Assembly (NCBI RefSeq): GCF_940670765.1
Contig: NZ_CALNVW010000020.1
Span: 310,001-374,000 of the forward strand
DNA length: 64,000 bases
Source: Streptomyces sp. A 4/2
Lineage (GTDB): Bacteria > Actinomycetota > Actinomycetes > Streptomycetales > Streptomycetaceae
Direction: 5' to 3'
The position numbers were made by a program, and so were the translations under genes. The notes below the pieces were generated by a model. The model saw only the letters and a program-made list of their open reading frames with translations, did not search any database and was not told the origin of the DNA. This document shows, piece by piece, positions 7,594 to 15,942 of this stretch (the stretch's first letter is position 1; each line of letters opens with the position of its first letter).

Positions 7594-9636
7594 TCAGCCG
7601 CTGATGCTCGGCGCGCCCGTCTCGATGTGGCCGGTGTACCGGCGGGACCAGCTGCTGTCGCCGTCGGCTGTGACGGTGAAGTCGTACCAGCCGTTCGCGA
7701 GAGACACCGCGTTGAAGTAGTCCTCGGCGGAGCCGCCCGCCGCGACCGTGTACGTCCAGGGGCCGTCCGACCGGTAGTTGGCCGAGGTGACCGTGAACTT
7801 CACCGTCGCCGAGGACGTGTTGGTGAACGTGAACCAGATGGCCTGCTTGCCGGTGTTCGGAGCGACGGCGTACCTGGCCGCCACCTCCACGTACTTCCCC
7901 GCCGTCGACGCGTCCCCGGTGAAGCGGCGCTGGAAGCGGTTCGGGCCCATCAGCGTGAAGTCGTACTTCCCCGACCCGTATCCCAGACCGATGTTGAAGT
8001 AGTCGGTCGCCGTACCTCCCGCGTCCACGGTGTACTGCCAGGGTTCCGTGGACCGGTAGGCGTTGGGATGGATGGAGAAGTGCGCGGCACTCTTCGCGGG
8101 GGCGCCCTGGTTCGACATGCCGAACCAGGCGAGGATCTTCCCGGCCGCACCGAATTCCAGCCGGTCGAGATTGGCGTTCGGCTGGTAGGGAATCGCGCGG
8201 GCCGGGCGGGTGCCGCTCTCCTGCACGGGCAGTGCGTTGGTCTGCGGGGCCGGGTTGGGCAGCGGCGCACAGGTGCCGATCCCGATGACCTTCGCCGTCG
8301 ACGGGAGGCCGGAGGGCACTCCGTACACCGGTTTGGTGAAGTCGAAGACCCCCGTGAGGTCGCCGGTGACCCTGCGGCGCCAGGCGCTGATGTTGGGGCA
8401 GGTGGCCGGGGTACCGAGGGCCGCGGTCCAGGTCTCCAGGAAACGGAGCACCGAGGTGTGGTCGAAGACCTCCGAGGACACCCAGCCACCACGGGTCCAG
8501 GGCGACATCACCAGCATGGGGACACGGAAACCGAGTCCGTACGGGACCCCGTTCAGGAACTCGCCCGCCTCGTCGGCGGGCGGCGACGGCGGGGGCACGT
8601 GGTCGAAGAAGCCGTCGTTCTCGTCGTAGTTGAGGAAGAGCACCGTCGAGTCGAACACGTCGGGGTCGGCCGTGAGCGCCCGGTAGACGAGGTCGACGAA
8701 GTGCGCGCCGTCCCCGGGCGGGGCGTACGGGTGCTCGGAGAATGCCTGGTTCGCGACGACCCACGAGACCTGCGGAAGCGTGCCCGCCAGGACATCGGCC
8801 CTGATGGCCGCCGCGATGTCGTCCGGGGTGGATCCGGTGGCGGCCGGTACGGAGGCCATGCCCCGGTCGTGGAGCGGGTCGCCGGGAGCTGCGTCGGTGA
8901 ACTTCGTGAAGTACGCGAGGCCGTTGTCGCCGTAGTTGTCCTGGGCGTTCTGGTAGAGCTTCCAGCTGACCCCCGCGCGCTGCAGCGCCTCCGCGTAGGT
9001 CTCCCAGCCCAGCCCGGACTCGTCACCGCCGTCACTGCTGGAGGAGTCGACCTTGCCGCTCCAGAGGTAGGTGCGGTTGGGGCCGGTGGCGCTGAGCGTG
9101 GAGGAGAAGTACCCGTCGCAGATGGTGTAGTTGTCCGCCAGGGCGTAGTGGAACGGCATGTCGTCGCGGTCGAGATAGCCGAGCGTCCGGACGTTGCCGA
9201 CACCGGACACCCAGTTGTCGAGCCGGCCCTTGTTCCAGGCGGAGTGCTGGGAGGACCAGCTGTGCGGCAGGTCTCCGTTGCACTGGGCGAGTGTCTCGCC
9301 GTCGACCCCGCCGGCCGCGGGGGTCGAGCTGAGCTTCCAGGGGTACTGACGGCCGAGTATGTTCGGCTGGTTGAACACGGACTGCCCGCCGGACAGCGAG
9401 ATGCCGCTCCGGTCGCTGAAGCCCCGGACACCCTTGAGCCGCCCGAAGTAGTGGTCGAAGCTGCGGTTCTCCTGCATGAGGATCACCACGTGCTTGACGT
9501 CCTTGACCGTCCCGGTCGCGGCGTGAGCCGCCCGGCTCGCGGCCTCGGCGCGGCTTCCCGCACCCACGGGGACGACGGCGCCGGCCACCGCCCCCGCACC
9601 GAGCGCCACGAAGCCTCTTCGACTGATCGGTGTCAT
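7594..9636 (-). CDS. Exported phosphocholine-specific phospholipase C
   Basis: This 680-residue enzyme has a twin-arginine signal (SRRGFVALGAGAVAGAVV, residues 5-22). The mature N-terminus contains HVVILMQENRSFDHYFG, the catalytic-site signature of the phospholipase C/acid phosphatase superfamily. These enzymes release phosphocholine from phosphatidylcholine or sphingomyelin outside the cell. Two C-terminal DUF756-type repeats are visible (DFTLMGPNRFQRRFTGD and DFTVTADGDSSWSRRYTG), as is usual for the phosphocholine-specific branch. The length is typical. It is divergent from a secreted lipase, so the pair may form a lipid-scavenging module. I searched by eye for a PHO box upstream and saw none I would defend. 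Confidence 0.92.
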   Translation of the reverse strand: MTPISRRGFVALGAGAVAGAVVPVGAGSRAEAASRAAHAATGTVKDVKHVVILMQENRSFDHYFGRLKGVRGFSDRSGISLSGGQSVFNQPNILGRQYPWKLSSTPAAGGVDGETLAQCNGDLPHSWSSQHSAWNKGRLDNWVSGVGNVRTLGYLDRDDMPFHYALADNYTICDGYFSSTLSATGPNRTYLWSGKVDSSSSDGGDESGLGWETYAEALQRAGVSWKLYQNAQDNYGDNGLAYFTKFTDAAPGDPLHDRGMASVPAATGSTPDDIAAAIRADVLAGTLPQVSWVVANQAFSEHPYAPPGDGAHFVDLVYRALTADPDVFDSTVLFLNYDENDGFFDHVPPPSPPADEAGEFLNGVPYGLGFRVPMLVMSPWTRGGWVSSEVFDHTSVLRFLETWTAALGTPATCPNISAWRRRVTGDLTGVFDFTKPVYGVPSGLPSTAKVIGIGTCAPLPNPAPQTNALPVQESGTRPARAIPYQPNANLDRLEFGAAGKILAWFGMSNQGAPAKSAAHFSIHPNAYRSTEPWQYTVDAGGTATDYFNIGLGYGSGKYDFTLMGPNRFQRRFTGDASTAGKYVEVAARYAVAPNTGKQAIWFTFTNTSSATVKFTVTSANYRSDGPWTYTVAAGGSAEDYFNAVSLANGWYDFTVTADGDSSWSRRYTGHIETGAPSISG

Positions 9637-9993
9637 CCGCCTGCCCTCGCATAGGAATAAGTTGCGTACAAGTGATCGCCGTTACGGCATGTCGCGCACA
9701 AGAGTGCAGGCTCCGGAGGGACGCCAGCTAGACCCGTGCCACGAGAGCTCCGGAAAACCCGCTGAACGCCCCCGTCCGGACTTCCACCTGCCTGCCGTCC
9801 CCGACCATTCACGCACGACGTGGTTACCGAAAGGTAGCCGCGCGTGGTCATGCGGTCTACCATTCCCCTCCGACCGACCTGATGTGTAGTCAGCAACCTC
9901 ACGGACAAGCCGATTTGTCACTCACTCCTGAAGGGCAGCACGCCGCACCGGTGTCCGGCCCCGGTTCTTTCCCCCCACCAGCAGGAGACACAT
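9637..9993. other. Intergenic region between divergent phospholipase C and lipase genes
   Basis: This 357-bp stretch must hold the promoters of both exported enzymes. It is less GC-rich than the flanking genes. I see no clear -35/-10 pair, palindromic operator or hairpin, and no coding sequence. Confidence 0.5.
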
Positions 9994-10692
9994 ATGCGAC
10001 GCGGATCCACCGTACTGCTGTCCGTACTCGGCGCTCTGGCGCTGATCTTCGGCACGGCCCCCGCTTCCCTCGCCGCGAAGGGCGCCACGGCGCAGCCACC
10101 GCACAATCCGGTGATCTTCGTGCACGGTTACAACGCCGACCCGGGGGTGTGGGGCGCAATGATCGGCGACTTCAAGGCCGACGGTTACACCGACGACGAA
10201 CTGTTCAGCTGGGGCTACGACACGCACCAGTCCGTCAACGAAGTCCTCGCCGGGCAGTTCACCGATTACGTGAACCAGGTACTGCGCACGACCGGAGCAT
10301 CGAAGGTCGATCTCGTCGCGCACTCCTTCGGCAGCCTGACCACGCGCTGGTACGTCAAGTTCGACGGCGGCACCGACACGGTGGACCACTGGGTCTCCCT
10401 GGGCGGCCCCAACCACGGCACCTACCTCACCTGGGCGTGCGTGATCTGGGACCAGGCGTGCCGGGACATGTCGCCGGGCTCGTACGTACAGAACCAGTTG
10501 GCCGCCGGGGACGGGACACCGGGCGCCGTGAAGTACGCGACCTTCTGGTCGGAGTGCGACGAGGTCATCCTCCCGAACAGCAGCGTCGCGCTGGACGGCG
10601 CGGTCAATACGGATGCGGGGTGCCTGAAACACAATGACCTGCTGGGGGACGACGGAGTGTCGCGAGGAGTACGGGACTTCATCGCGGGGTGA
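9994..10692 (+). CDS. Secreted triacylglycerol lipase (class 2 lipase family)
   Basis: This 232-residue protein has a cleavable signal peptide (about residues 1-28, LLSVLGALALIFGTAPASLA) and an alpha/beta-hydrolase fold. The oxyanion loop VIFVHGYN comes first, the nucleophile serine sits in VAHSFGS, an aspartate in ECDEVILP is the likely acid, and the histidine in KHNDLL is the likely base. Four cysteines may form disulfides. It probably hydrolyses ester lipids outside the cell. AGGAG lies 7 bp before the ATG. It is divergent from phospholipase C and convergent with the MerR-PP2C gene. Confidence 0.9.
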   Translation: MRRGSTVLLSVLGALALIFGTAPASLAAKGATAQPPHNPVIFVHGYNADPGVWGAMIGDFKADGYTDDELFSWGYDTHQSVNEVLAGQFTDYVNQVLRTTGASKVDLVAHSFGSLTTRWYVKFDGGTDTVDHWVSLGGPNHGTYLTWACVIWDQACRDMSPGSYVQNQLAAGDGTPGAVKYATFWSECDEVILPNSSVALDGAVNTDAGCLKHNDLLGDDGVSRGVRDFIAG

Positions 10693-10724
10693 CCGCCGTC
10701 CCTGCGTGCGGCAACAGCGCGCTC

Positions 10725-11804
10725 CTACGCCTGGAGTTCCAGCACGTCGGCGACCACGCAGCTGATGTTGTCGGGGCCGCCGGAGCGGTTGGCCAGCGTG
10801 ATCAGTTCGCGTACTGCCACGTCCGGGTCACCGACAGCGGCGAGCACCTCCCCGATCTCCTCGCTCGGCACCACCGCGGACAGGCCGTCGGAGCAGAGCA
10901 GGTAGCGGTCTCCGGGCCGGGCGTCGTGCAGGCGCATGTCCGGGTTCGCTCCCGGCTCGCCGGACAAGGCCCTTACCAGCAGCGAACGTTGAGGATGCGA
11001 ACTGGCCTCCTCGGGGCTGATGCGTCCCTCGTCGAGCATCGACTGCACCAGGGTGTGGTCATGGGTGATCTGGAAGAACTCGCCGTCGCGCAGGAGGTAG
11101 GCACGTGAGTCGCCGATGTGGACGAGTGCCAGCTGCGATCCGGTCCAGAGCATCGCGGTGAGCGTGGTGCCCACTTCATCGGACGCCGGGCCGGCCGTGG
11201 CGATGCCGCGGACGGCCTGACGGGCCCGCTCGACGGCTTCTTCGAGAGTGTTGAGGAGAGCGCCCGCCGGGACCGTGTCGGTTTCGAGGCTCTTGAGTAC
11301 GTCAACGACGGCCTCGGCGGCATGCGCTCCCCCGCCGCCGAAGCCGTCAGCGACTGCGAGCAGGCGGGACCCGGCGTAGGCCGTGTCCTGGTTGCTCGCG
11401 CGGACTCGGCCGGTGTCGGAAAGGGCGGCGTACCGGATACCCAGGGGCTGGGTGAGGTCAGACATGGCTGGTTCCTTCCAGGACAGATGGTCGACGAGGA
11501 AGGTGGCGAGATCCCGCCGGGCAGCGATATCAGCCTCGGTCTGGGCCCAGAACGCACGGACCGCTCCGGCGGCCTCCGGTGCCTCCAGTTCGCAGACGTC
11601 CCGGATGCGGGCCAGCGGCATCCCGAGACGGCGGAGCCAGGCGACCAGCCGGGCCCGTTCCAACTGCTCCGGGGCGTAGAAGCGGTAGCCGGTCATCTCG
11701 TCCACCCGGACCGGGGTCAGTAGTCCGAGCCCGTCGTAGAGGCGCAGCGCCTTCGGCGACAGACGGGACGCCCTCGCGAACGCCCCGATGGTCAGCAGCT
11801 CCAT
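10725..11804 (-). CDS. MerR-type DNA-binding domain fused to a PP2C-family protein phosphatase
   Basis: This 359-residue fusion starts with a MerR winged helix (MELLTIGAFARASRLSPKAL, residues 1-20, then LRLYDGLGLLTP and YRFYAPEQLERARL). From about residue 113 it continues as a PP2C Ser/Thr phosphatase: SDTGRVRASNQDT, VADGFGGGG (metal-binding Asp and Gly), HIGDSRAYLLRDG, DRYLLCSDGLS and the final GGPDNISCVVAD. All main PP2C metal ligands appear present, so activity is likely. An internal ATG before SDLTQPLG could give a free phosphatase, but no ribosome site is obvious there. The natural reading is a regulator whose DNA binding is linked to dephosphorylation of a partner. Targets are unknown. 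Confidence 0.88.
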   Translation of the reverse strand: MELLTIGAFARASRLSPKALRLYDGLGLLTPVRVDEMTGYRFYAPEQLERARLVAWLRRLGMPLARIRDVCELEAPEAAGAVRAFWAQTEADIAARRDLATFLVDHLSWKEPAMSDLTQPLGIRYAALSDTGRVRASNQDTAYAGSRLLAVADGFGGGGAHAAEAVVDVLKSLETDTVPAGALLNTLEEAVERARQAVRGIATAGPASDEVGTTLTAMLWTGSQLALVHIGDSRAYLLRDGEFFQITHDHTLVQSMLDEGRISPEEASSHPQRSLLVRALSGEPGANPDMRLHDARPGDRYLLCSDGLSAVVPSEEIGEVLAAVGDPDVAVRELITLANRSGGPDNISCVVADVLELQA

Positions 11805-11938
11805 GCTCGTCCCTCCCTCGTGCCGGGCCCTCGGCCCGGCCCCACCGATGCTGCTGCTTCCCCCAAGGTGAAGGTCAACCTGCCCGTTCCACGTGCGCCA
11901 CGGGACGGTCCGGCCCCGAGTCCGCAGCTCTTCTCGCC

Positions 11939-13153
11939 TCAGTCTGACCCGGTGGGCTCGACCGACGAGTGGTGCAGCAGCCAGCCGCCGACCACGGCGG
12001 CGAATACCACCACACAAGCGGTGAAGACCAGTCCGGCGTCGCGGAGACCGATCGCGAGAGCGAGCGCGCCCACCCCGATCACAGGCAGCGAGATGCCCAG
12101 GTAGGCGACCACGAAGAAGGCCGAGGTGGTCTCCCCGCGCCGGTCCTTCGGCGTCCGGCCGGTCACCGCGGCCATCCCGGCCCGGAAGGACAGTCCCTGG
12201 CCGAGCCCCGACACCACCGCGCCCACCGCCAGCAGGGGCAGCGAGGCGGAGAGGAGGGAGCAGCCGATGAGCACCATGCCCACCACGAGTACGAAACATC
12301 CCGCGGGCAGTGCCCGCCGCACACCGACCCGGTTCACCGCCAGTTGCCCCACGGTGGAGGCGGCGAACGCCGCGAAGACCACCGCGCCCGAAACCGCCAG
12401 GTCGTGCACGCCCAGCGTCTGCGCCATGAAACTGGGCGCCACCGAGGTGAACAGGCCGAACATGGAGAACCCGGCGAACCCGGCCAGCGCGGCGGGCACG
12501 AACACTGCACGGACCTCCCGCGGCACGTGCGGCAGCCGAGGTCTCAGCGCCGGGCGGGACTCCCGGCGGGGAACGGTCTCGGGCAGCGGCAGGGTCAGGG
12601 CGATCGCCACCGCCAGCAGCCCCAGGTCGGCGAGGTACGGCAACCGCAGTGGCCAGGGTGCGTAGGCCGCCAGGATCCCGGCGAGCAGCGGCCCGCACCC
12701 CAGGCCGCCCATGTTCGCCGCGGTCGCCGCGAACCCGGCCCGCCCCCGCCGGTCCTCCGGTGCCAGTTCCATCACGGCGACGGTGGCCGTCCCGGTGAAC
12801 AGACCAGCAGAGAGCCCGGAGAGCACCCGGCCGGTGAACAGCAGCGGCAGGCCGTCCTCGAAGACGAAGCACAGCGCGCTCGCCACGGAGAATCCGAGCG
12901 CCGCCAGGAGCATCGGCCGACGGCCGAGGAGATCGGAGAAGTTGCTCGCCAGGGTGAGCACGGCGATGACTCCGGCCGCATACGTCGCGAAGATCACCGT
13001 CACCATCAGCGACGAGAACCCGATGCGCTCCTGGTACAGCCCGTACAGCGGGGTGGGGAGGGTGGTACCGGCCATGCCCACCGCGAAAGTGAAGGCGGCG
13101 GCCTTGTAGTGCCAGGGGCGTCCCGGCAGCGTGCCCGTGGGTCCTCTATGCAT
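11939..13153 (-). CDS. MFS transporter, drug-efflux type
   Basis: This 404-residue integral membrane protein has about 12 hydrophobic segments. The loop 2-3 signature is seen as NFSDLLGRRPMLL, and the motif after helix 5 as GLGCGPLLAGILA. It most likely exports small hydrophobic compounds using the proton gradient. The ATG at 13153 is preceded by a TAGCGT hexamer 7 bp upstream, which suggests a leaderless transcript. It lies 134 bp downstream of nothing on its own strand and upstream of the MerR-PP2C gene, with which it may share control, although the 134-bp gap argues against tight coupling. The substrate is unknown. Confidence 0.87.
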   Translation of the reverse strand: MHRGPTGTLPGRPWHYKAAAFTFAVGMAGTTLPTPLYGLYQERIGFSSLMVTVIFATYAAGVIAVLTLASNFSDLLGRRPMLLAALGFSVASALCFVFEDGLPLLFTGRVLSGLSAGLFTGTATVAVMELAPEDRRGRAGFAATAANMGGLGCGPLLAGILAAYAPWPLRLPYLADLGLLAVAIALTLPLPETVPRRESRPALRPRLPHVPREVRAVFVPAALAGFAGFSMFGLFTSVAPSFMAQTLGVHDLAVSGAVVFAAFAASTVGQLAVNRVGVRRALPAGCFVLVVGMVLIGCSLLSASLPLLAVGAVVSGLGQGLSFRAGMAAVTGRTPKDRRGETTSAFFVVAYLGISLPVIGVGALALAIGLRDAGLVFTACVVVFAAVVGGWLLHHSSVEPTGSD

Positions 13154-13160
13154 ATCGGTC

Positions 13161-13166
13161 ACGCTA
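13161..13166 (-). promoter_or_regulatory. -10 hexamer of a leaderless promoter (MFS gene)
   Basis: TAGCGT on the minus strand, 7 bp before the ATG at 13153. There is no Shine-Dalgarno sequence. No good -35 is visible. Confidence 0.5.
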
Positions 13167-13393
13167 ATCACCGGGGTGGCATCCCGCCCTGTCGGTGACG
13201 CATCGGGGCATCCCCTGGCCCTTCTCCGTCCCGCTGCCGTTGAGCTGAGTGTCTCTCCGACATCGGATTCGCCCTGCCGGTGGGGCAGGTCACCCCGCTG
13301 GTGATCTGAGGTGCAGCCACCGGATCGAGGGTGGGTTCCGGACCGTTGGTCCCCGACCCGGGAGGCCGCCGGGCTCGCCACCGCGCTGGGTCG

Positions 13394-13399
13394 TAAGGT
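13394..13399 (+). promoter_or_regulatory. -10 hexamer of a leaderless promoter (P-loop gene)
   Basis: TAAGGT ends 7 bp before the ATG at 13407. No ribosome-binding site is present in between, so transcription probably starts at or next to the start codon. Confidence 0.5.
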
Positions 13400-13406
13400 C
13401 TCGTGC

Positions 13407-13946
13407 ATGCAAGCAGACAGTTCTCCGGAACCCCGTTCTCTCCTGATCAACGGCACTGTCGGCGTCGGCAAGACGTCGGTGGCTGAGAGCGTGGGCGGGC
13501 TTCTCGCCGAGGCTGGGATACCGAATGCCGTCATCGACCTCGACTGGCTGCGCCGGTCCTGGCCGGCGCCTCCGGGAGATCGCTTCAACTTCGGCATGAT
13601 GGTGCGGAACCTGCGCAGCATGGCCGGCAACTACCTCGCTGGTGGAGCGGCTCGGCTGGTCCTCGCCGGTGTGATCGAGGAGTTGGATGAGCGAAAGCTG
13701 CTCGGAGATGCGGTCGGCACTGAGCTCTCGGTGTGTCGGCTCCAGGTCGATTTGCCTGTCAACCACCAGCGACTCGTGCGGCGCCACGAGAACGAGCCCG
13801 AAGCGTTGCGATGGCACCTGGCCAGATCCAGCGAGCTGGCTGGGATCCTCGACCGAGCAGCAGTCGATGACTTCAGCGTCGACGCCACCACGCGCTCGAT
13901 CGGCGAGGTCGCAGCCGATGTGGTCAAGAAGGTCGGCTGGCTGTGA
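13407..13946 (+). CDS. P-loop NTPase / small-molecule kinase-like protein
   Basis: This 179-residue cytoplasmic protein has a Walker A motif INGTVGVGKTSVAE near residues 14-27 and a DLDWLRRSW segment (residues ~45-53) at the place where nucleotide and shikimate-type kinases bind their acceptor. The size and layout resemble AAA_33/adenylylsulfate-kinase-like small kinases found singly in actinomycetes. The substrate is unknown. The ATG at 13407 is chosen because a TAAGGT -10 hexamer lies 7 bp upstream; the frame stays open further upstream without a good start. Neighbours give no functional clue. Confidence 0.75.
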   Translation: MQADSSPEPRSLLINGTVGVGKTSVAESVGGLLAEAGIPNAVIDLDWLRRSWPAPPGDRFNFGMMVRNLRSMAGNYLAGGAARLVLAGVIEELDERKLLGDAVGTELSVCRLQVDLPVNHQRLVRRHENEPEALRWHLARSSELAGILDRAAVDDFSVDATTRSIGEVAADVVKKVGWL

Positions 13947-13986
13947 CGCCGTTGCCATGCCTGCGTCGGATCGACGGCGAAGGCAG

Positions 13987-14691
13987 TCAGAGCGCACGTG
14001 CGGCGGGCAGCCCGACCAGGGTGTACTCGAAGGCACGGTGATGGGGCATCAGCGGGCGCCAGGGGCGCGGCGGCAGCGGGTAGTCGTCACGCAGGACGCC
14101 CTCCGGGAGCACCCCGGTCGCGGGCGTCGGTGAGGTCTCGCCCGGATGGGCGAGGTAGGCCCAGACCCCGCTGTCCAGCGGCGCCACGGCCCCCTCGTCG
14201 CCAGGCCCGCGCCAGGGCGCGCCGGTGAGGGGATGGCGGGGCACGAGAAGGACGTCGGCGCGGGGTCGGGGCATGCGGATCCCCGGGCCGGCCAGCCCCA
14301 CGGACCGGGCACCGGGCCCGCCCGGGAGGTACCGGCCGACGGCGTGGCCGAGCAGTTCGGCGACGGGGCCGGCCGGGAGGGTCACCGGGCGGTCCTCGGT
14401 GGCCGCCACGAGGTGGGCCAGTGCGACCCCGACCGCCGCCTCCCAGCGGCGGCTCCACGACCCGTCGGGTTCGACGGGTGGGACGCGGTGCTCGGCGCGC
14501 TCAAGGTCGTCCCGGTCGGCAGGCGGACCGGCGGGGAGCCCCGAGGGGCGGCGTACGACCGCGTCGGGCTCCAGCCACACCGCCAGAGGAGGATGGAGTT
14601 CCTCCCAGCCGCCGTGGTGGGTGTGGACGGGGAGGGCGACCCACGACACCGGCGCCGTCAACTCCGTGCCACACACGGTACATACGAACAT
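13987..14691 (-). CDS. Uncharacterised protein with N-terminal zinc-ribbon half
   Basis: This 234-residue protein begins MFVCTVCGTELTAP, a CxxC knuckle that could bind zinc; no second CxxC is obvious. A HTHHGGWEE segment follows near residue 27. The remainder is Pro/Gly/Arg-rich with a conserved-looking end (PLMPHHRAFEYTLVGLPAARAL). I recall similar hypothetical proteins across Streptomyces but know of no function. It is cytoplasmic by appearance. Its start diverges from the five-gene cassette that begins at 15054, with a 362-bp gap between them, so the two may share a regulatory region. Confidence 0.75.
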   Translation of the reverse strand: MFVCTVCGTELTAPVSWVALPVHTHHGGWEELHPPLAVWLEPDAVVRRPSGLPAGPPADRDDLERAEHRVPPVEPDGSWSRRWEAAVGVALAHLVAATEDRPVTLPAGPVAELLGHAVGRYLPGGPGARSVGLAGPGIRMPRPRADVLLVPRHPLTGAPWRGPGDEGAVAPLDSGVWAYLAHPGETSPTPATGVLPEGVLRDDYPLPPRPWRPLMPHHRAFEYTLVGLPAARAL

Positions 14692-15053
14692 GTCCAAAGA
14701 AATCTCCCTCGCCCTGATCCCCGCGAATTCTGCCTCGCCCCGGCGGAGGCGTGAGGTGGCTTCTGGCCATTTCTTTAGCCCGGCGGTCGATTCCGGCGGC
14801 GCAGCCTTCGTCGCGCACTGCCCGCATACCTGGCCGGGGCCCGCATCCGGTCGGGGCCGGCGGCGTGACTCCACGGACATGCGCGGGAGTTCGTCCGACC
14901 GGCAGGGCGTCGCTTCCGGGGTCCCGGCGGGGCCTGGCGCGCAGGAACCGGGCGCGGTGATCCCGGGTGGTTTGTTCCGTTTGCGAGGCTCGGTGGCCGC
15001 TGCCAGGCTGATGGGGCAGTCCGAATCGAGAAGGACGAGAAGGAGATGATCCC
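14692..15053. other. Intergenic region upstream of the peptide cassette
   Basis: This 362-bp stretch separates two divergent transcripts. It ends with an excellent ribosome site (AAGGAG, 8 bp before the ATG at 15054). I see no convincing -35/-10 pair, inverted repeat or coding sequence in it. Confidence 0.45.
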
Positions 15054-15239
15054 ATGACTTCGGATCTCGCAACTCCCGTCGGAACAGCAGCCCTTGCTGC
15101 TGAGGTCGAGGGAATGTTGGACTCCACCGAGCCCGAAGGTGTGTACCGGGACACGCGCGAATGCGGCGGCGCCCTGCTGCTGGCCGCACTGCTGCTGATC
15201 TCGCCCCCCACTCCCCGTCCGAAGAAGGACGCCCGCTGA
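15054..15239 (+). CDS. Small 61-residue peptide, candidate precursor or membrane-active peptide
   Basis: The peptide has three zones: an acidic, soluble first half (residues 1-36, with EVEGMLDSTEPEG), a CGG motif at 37-39, and a short hydrophobic run ALLLAALLLIS (40-50) followed by PPTPRPKKDAR, a proline-rich basic tail. There is one cysteine. AAGGAG lies 8 bp before the ATG, much stronger than the sites of most neighbours and consistent with high translation. It is the first gene of a coupled operon of unknown proteins. The leader-GG-core layout suggests a modified peptide precursor; a simple tail-anchored or membrane-disturbing small protein fits too. I do not recognise the family. Confidence 0.7.
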   Translation: MTSDLATPVGTAALAAEVEGMLDSTEPEGVYRDTRECGGALLLAALLLISPPTPRPKKDAR

Positions 15240-15255
15240 GGCAGAGGGGAAAACA

Positions 15256-15942
15256 TTGGCCGAGCAGGTGCAGGGGAACAGTGTACTGAGCGCTGCCGTC
15301 GCCGATGTCGCACACGGAGTCGCGCTCGCCCTTGGCGAGGGCGGCTCCTATGCGCTGTCCGGTGTTCTGGTGGCGGACGAGGCAGTCGCGCTGGCGGCGA
15401 TCCGCGTCCTGGGCGCCGACGTGCTGGCGCCCTACGCGGCGACCCGCCAGGCCGCCCGTGGCCGCGAGGACGAATCGATGGTCCGCGGGGCACTCGCCGC
15501 CTACCCCCCGGGCGCGGGCGCTTCCGACATCTCGGTATGGAACTACCAGGGGCTGGTGGAAGCCTCCCGGGTCTTTCTGCCCGGCGGCGCCTGGCCGCCC
15601 CCGCAGCCGGTCGGCGCGGAATGGGTCCGTCTCGCTCCCTGGCCGGCGCTGGCGCACCGCGCCTCGCAACTGGCGGCACTGTCCCTGCCCGGCCTGGCCC
15701 CCGCGCTCGCCGAGGCACTGGCCGCCCGTACGGATGACCTGGCCAGGGGATTCGTACGCGCCGTACGCCGGCGTGACTGGCTCCAGGCTGCGGGCGTGGG
15801 GCGCTGGCTGGCCCGTACGGACGTCCCGGCCTCTCTCGGCCTGGAGTCCGGGCTGGCGTTCGTCCGCCACATGAGCCGCGGCGACGCACGGGTGAGCCTG
15901 CACATCTCGGCCGCCCGGCGTTTCCGCGGACCCGGCTCGTGA
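15256..15942 (+). CDS. Uncharacterised 228-residue protein of the peptide cassette
   Basis: The gene starts at a TTG preceded by GAGGGGA, 16 bp after the small peptide gene, and its stop overlaps the next GTG. The protein looks soluble and helical, rich in Ala, Leu and Trp. Recognisable segments are ISVWNYQGLVEASRVFLPGG (about residue 95), VRRRDWLQAAGVGRWLA and the end LHISAARRFRGPG. There is no signal peptide, membrane helix, nucleotide loop or metal motif that I can see. I know of no family. Its position directly after the peptide and inside a fully coupled operon suggests that it recognises or stabilises the peptide or a partner enzyme, but this is inference only. Confidence 0.75.
   Translation: MAEQVQGNSVLSAAVADVAHGVALALGEGGSYALSGVLVADEAVALAAIRVLGADVLAPYAATRQAARGREDESMVRGALAAYPPGAGASDISVWNYQGLVEASRVFLPGGAWPPPQPVGAEWVRLAPWPALAHRASQLAALSLPGLAPALAEALAARTDDLARGFVRAVRRRDWLQAAGVGRWLARTDVPASLGLESGLAFVRHMSRGDARVSLHISAARRFRGPGS

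Noticed and set aside
9637..9993. PHO-box-like repeats near the phospholipase C gene
   Set aside because: I looked for GTTCACC-type direct repeats and found none adequately matched.
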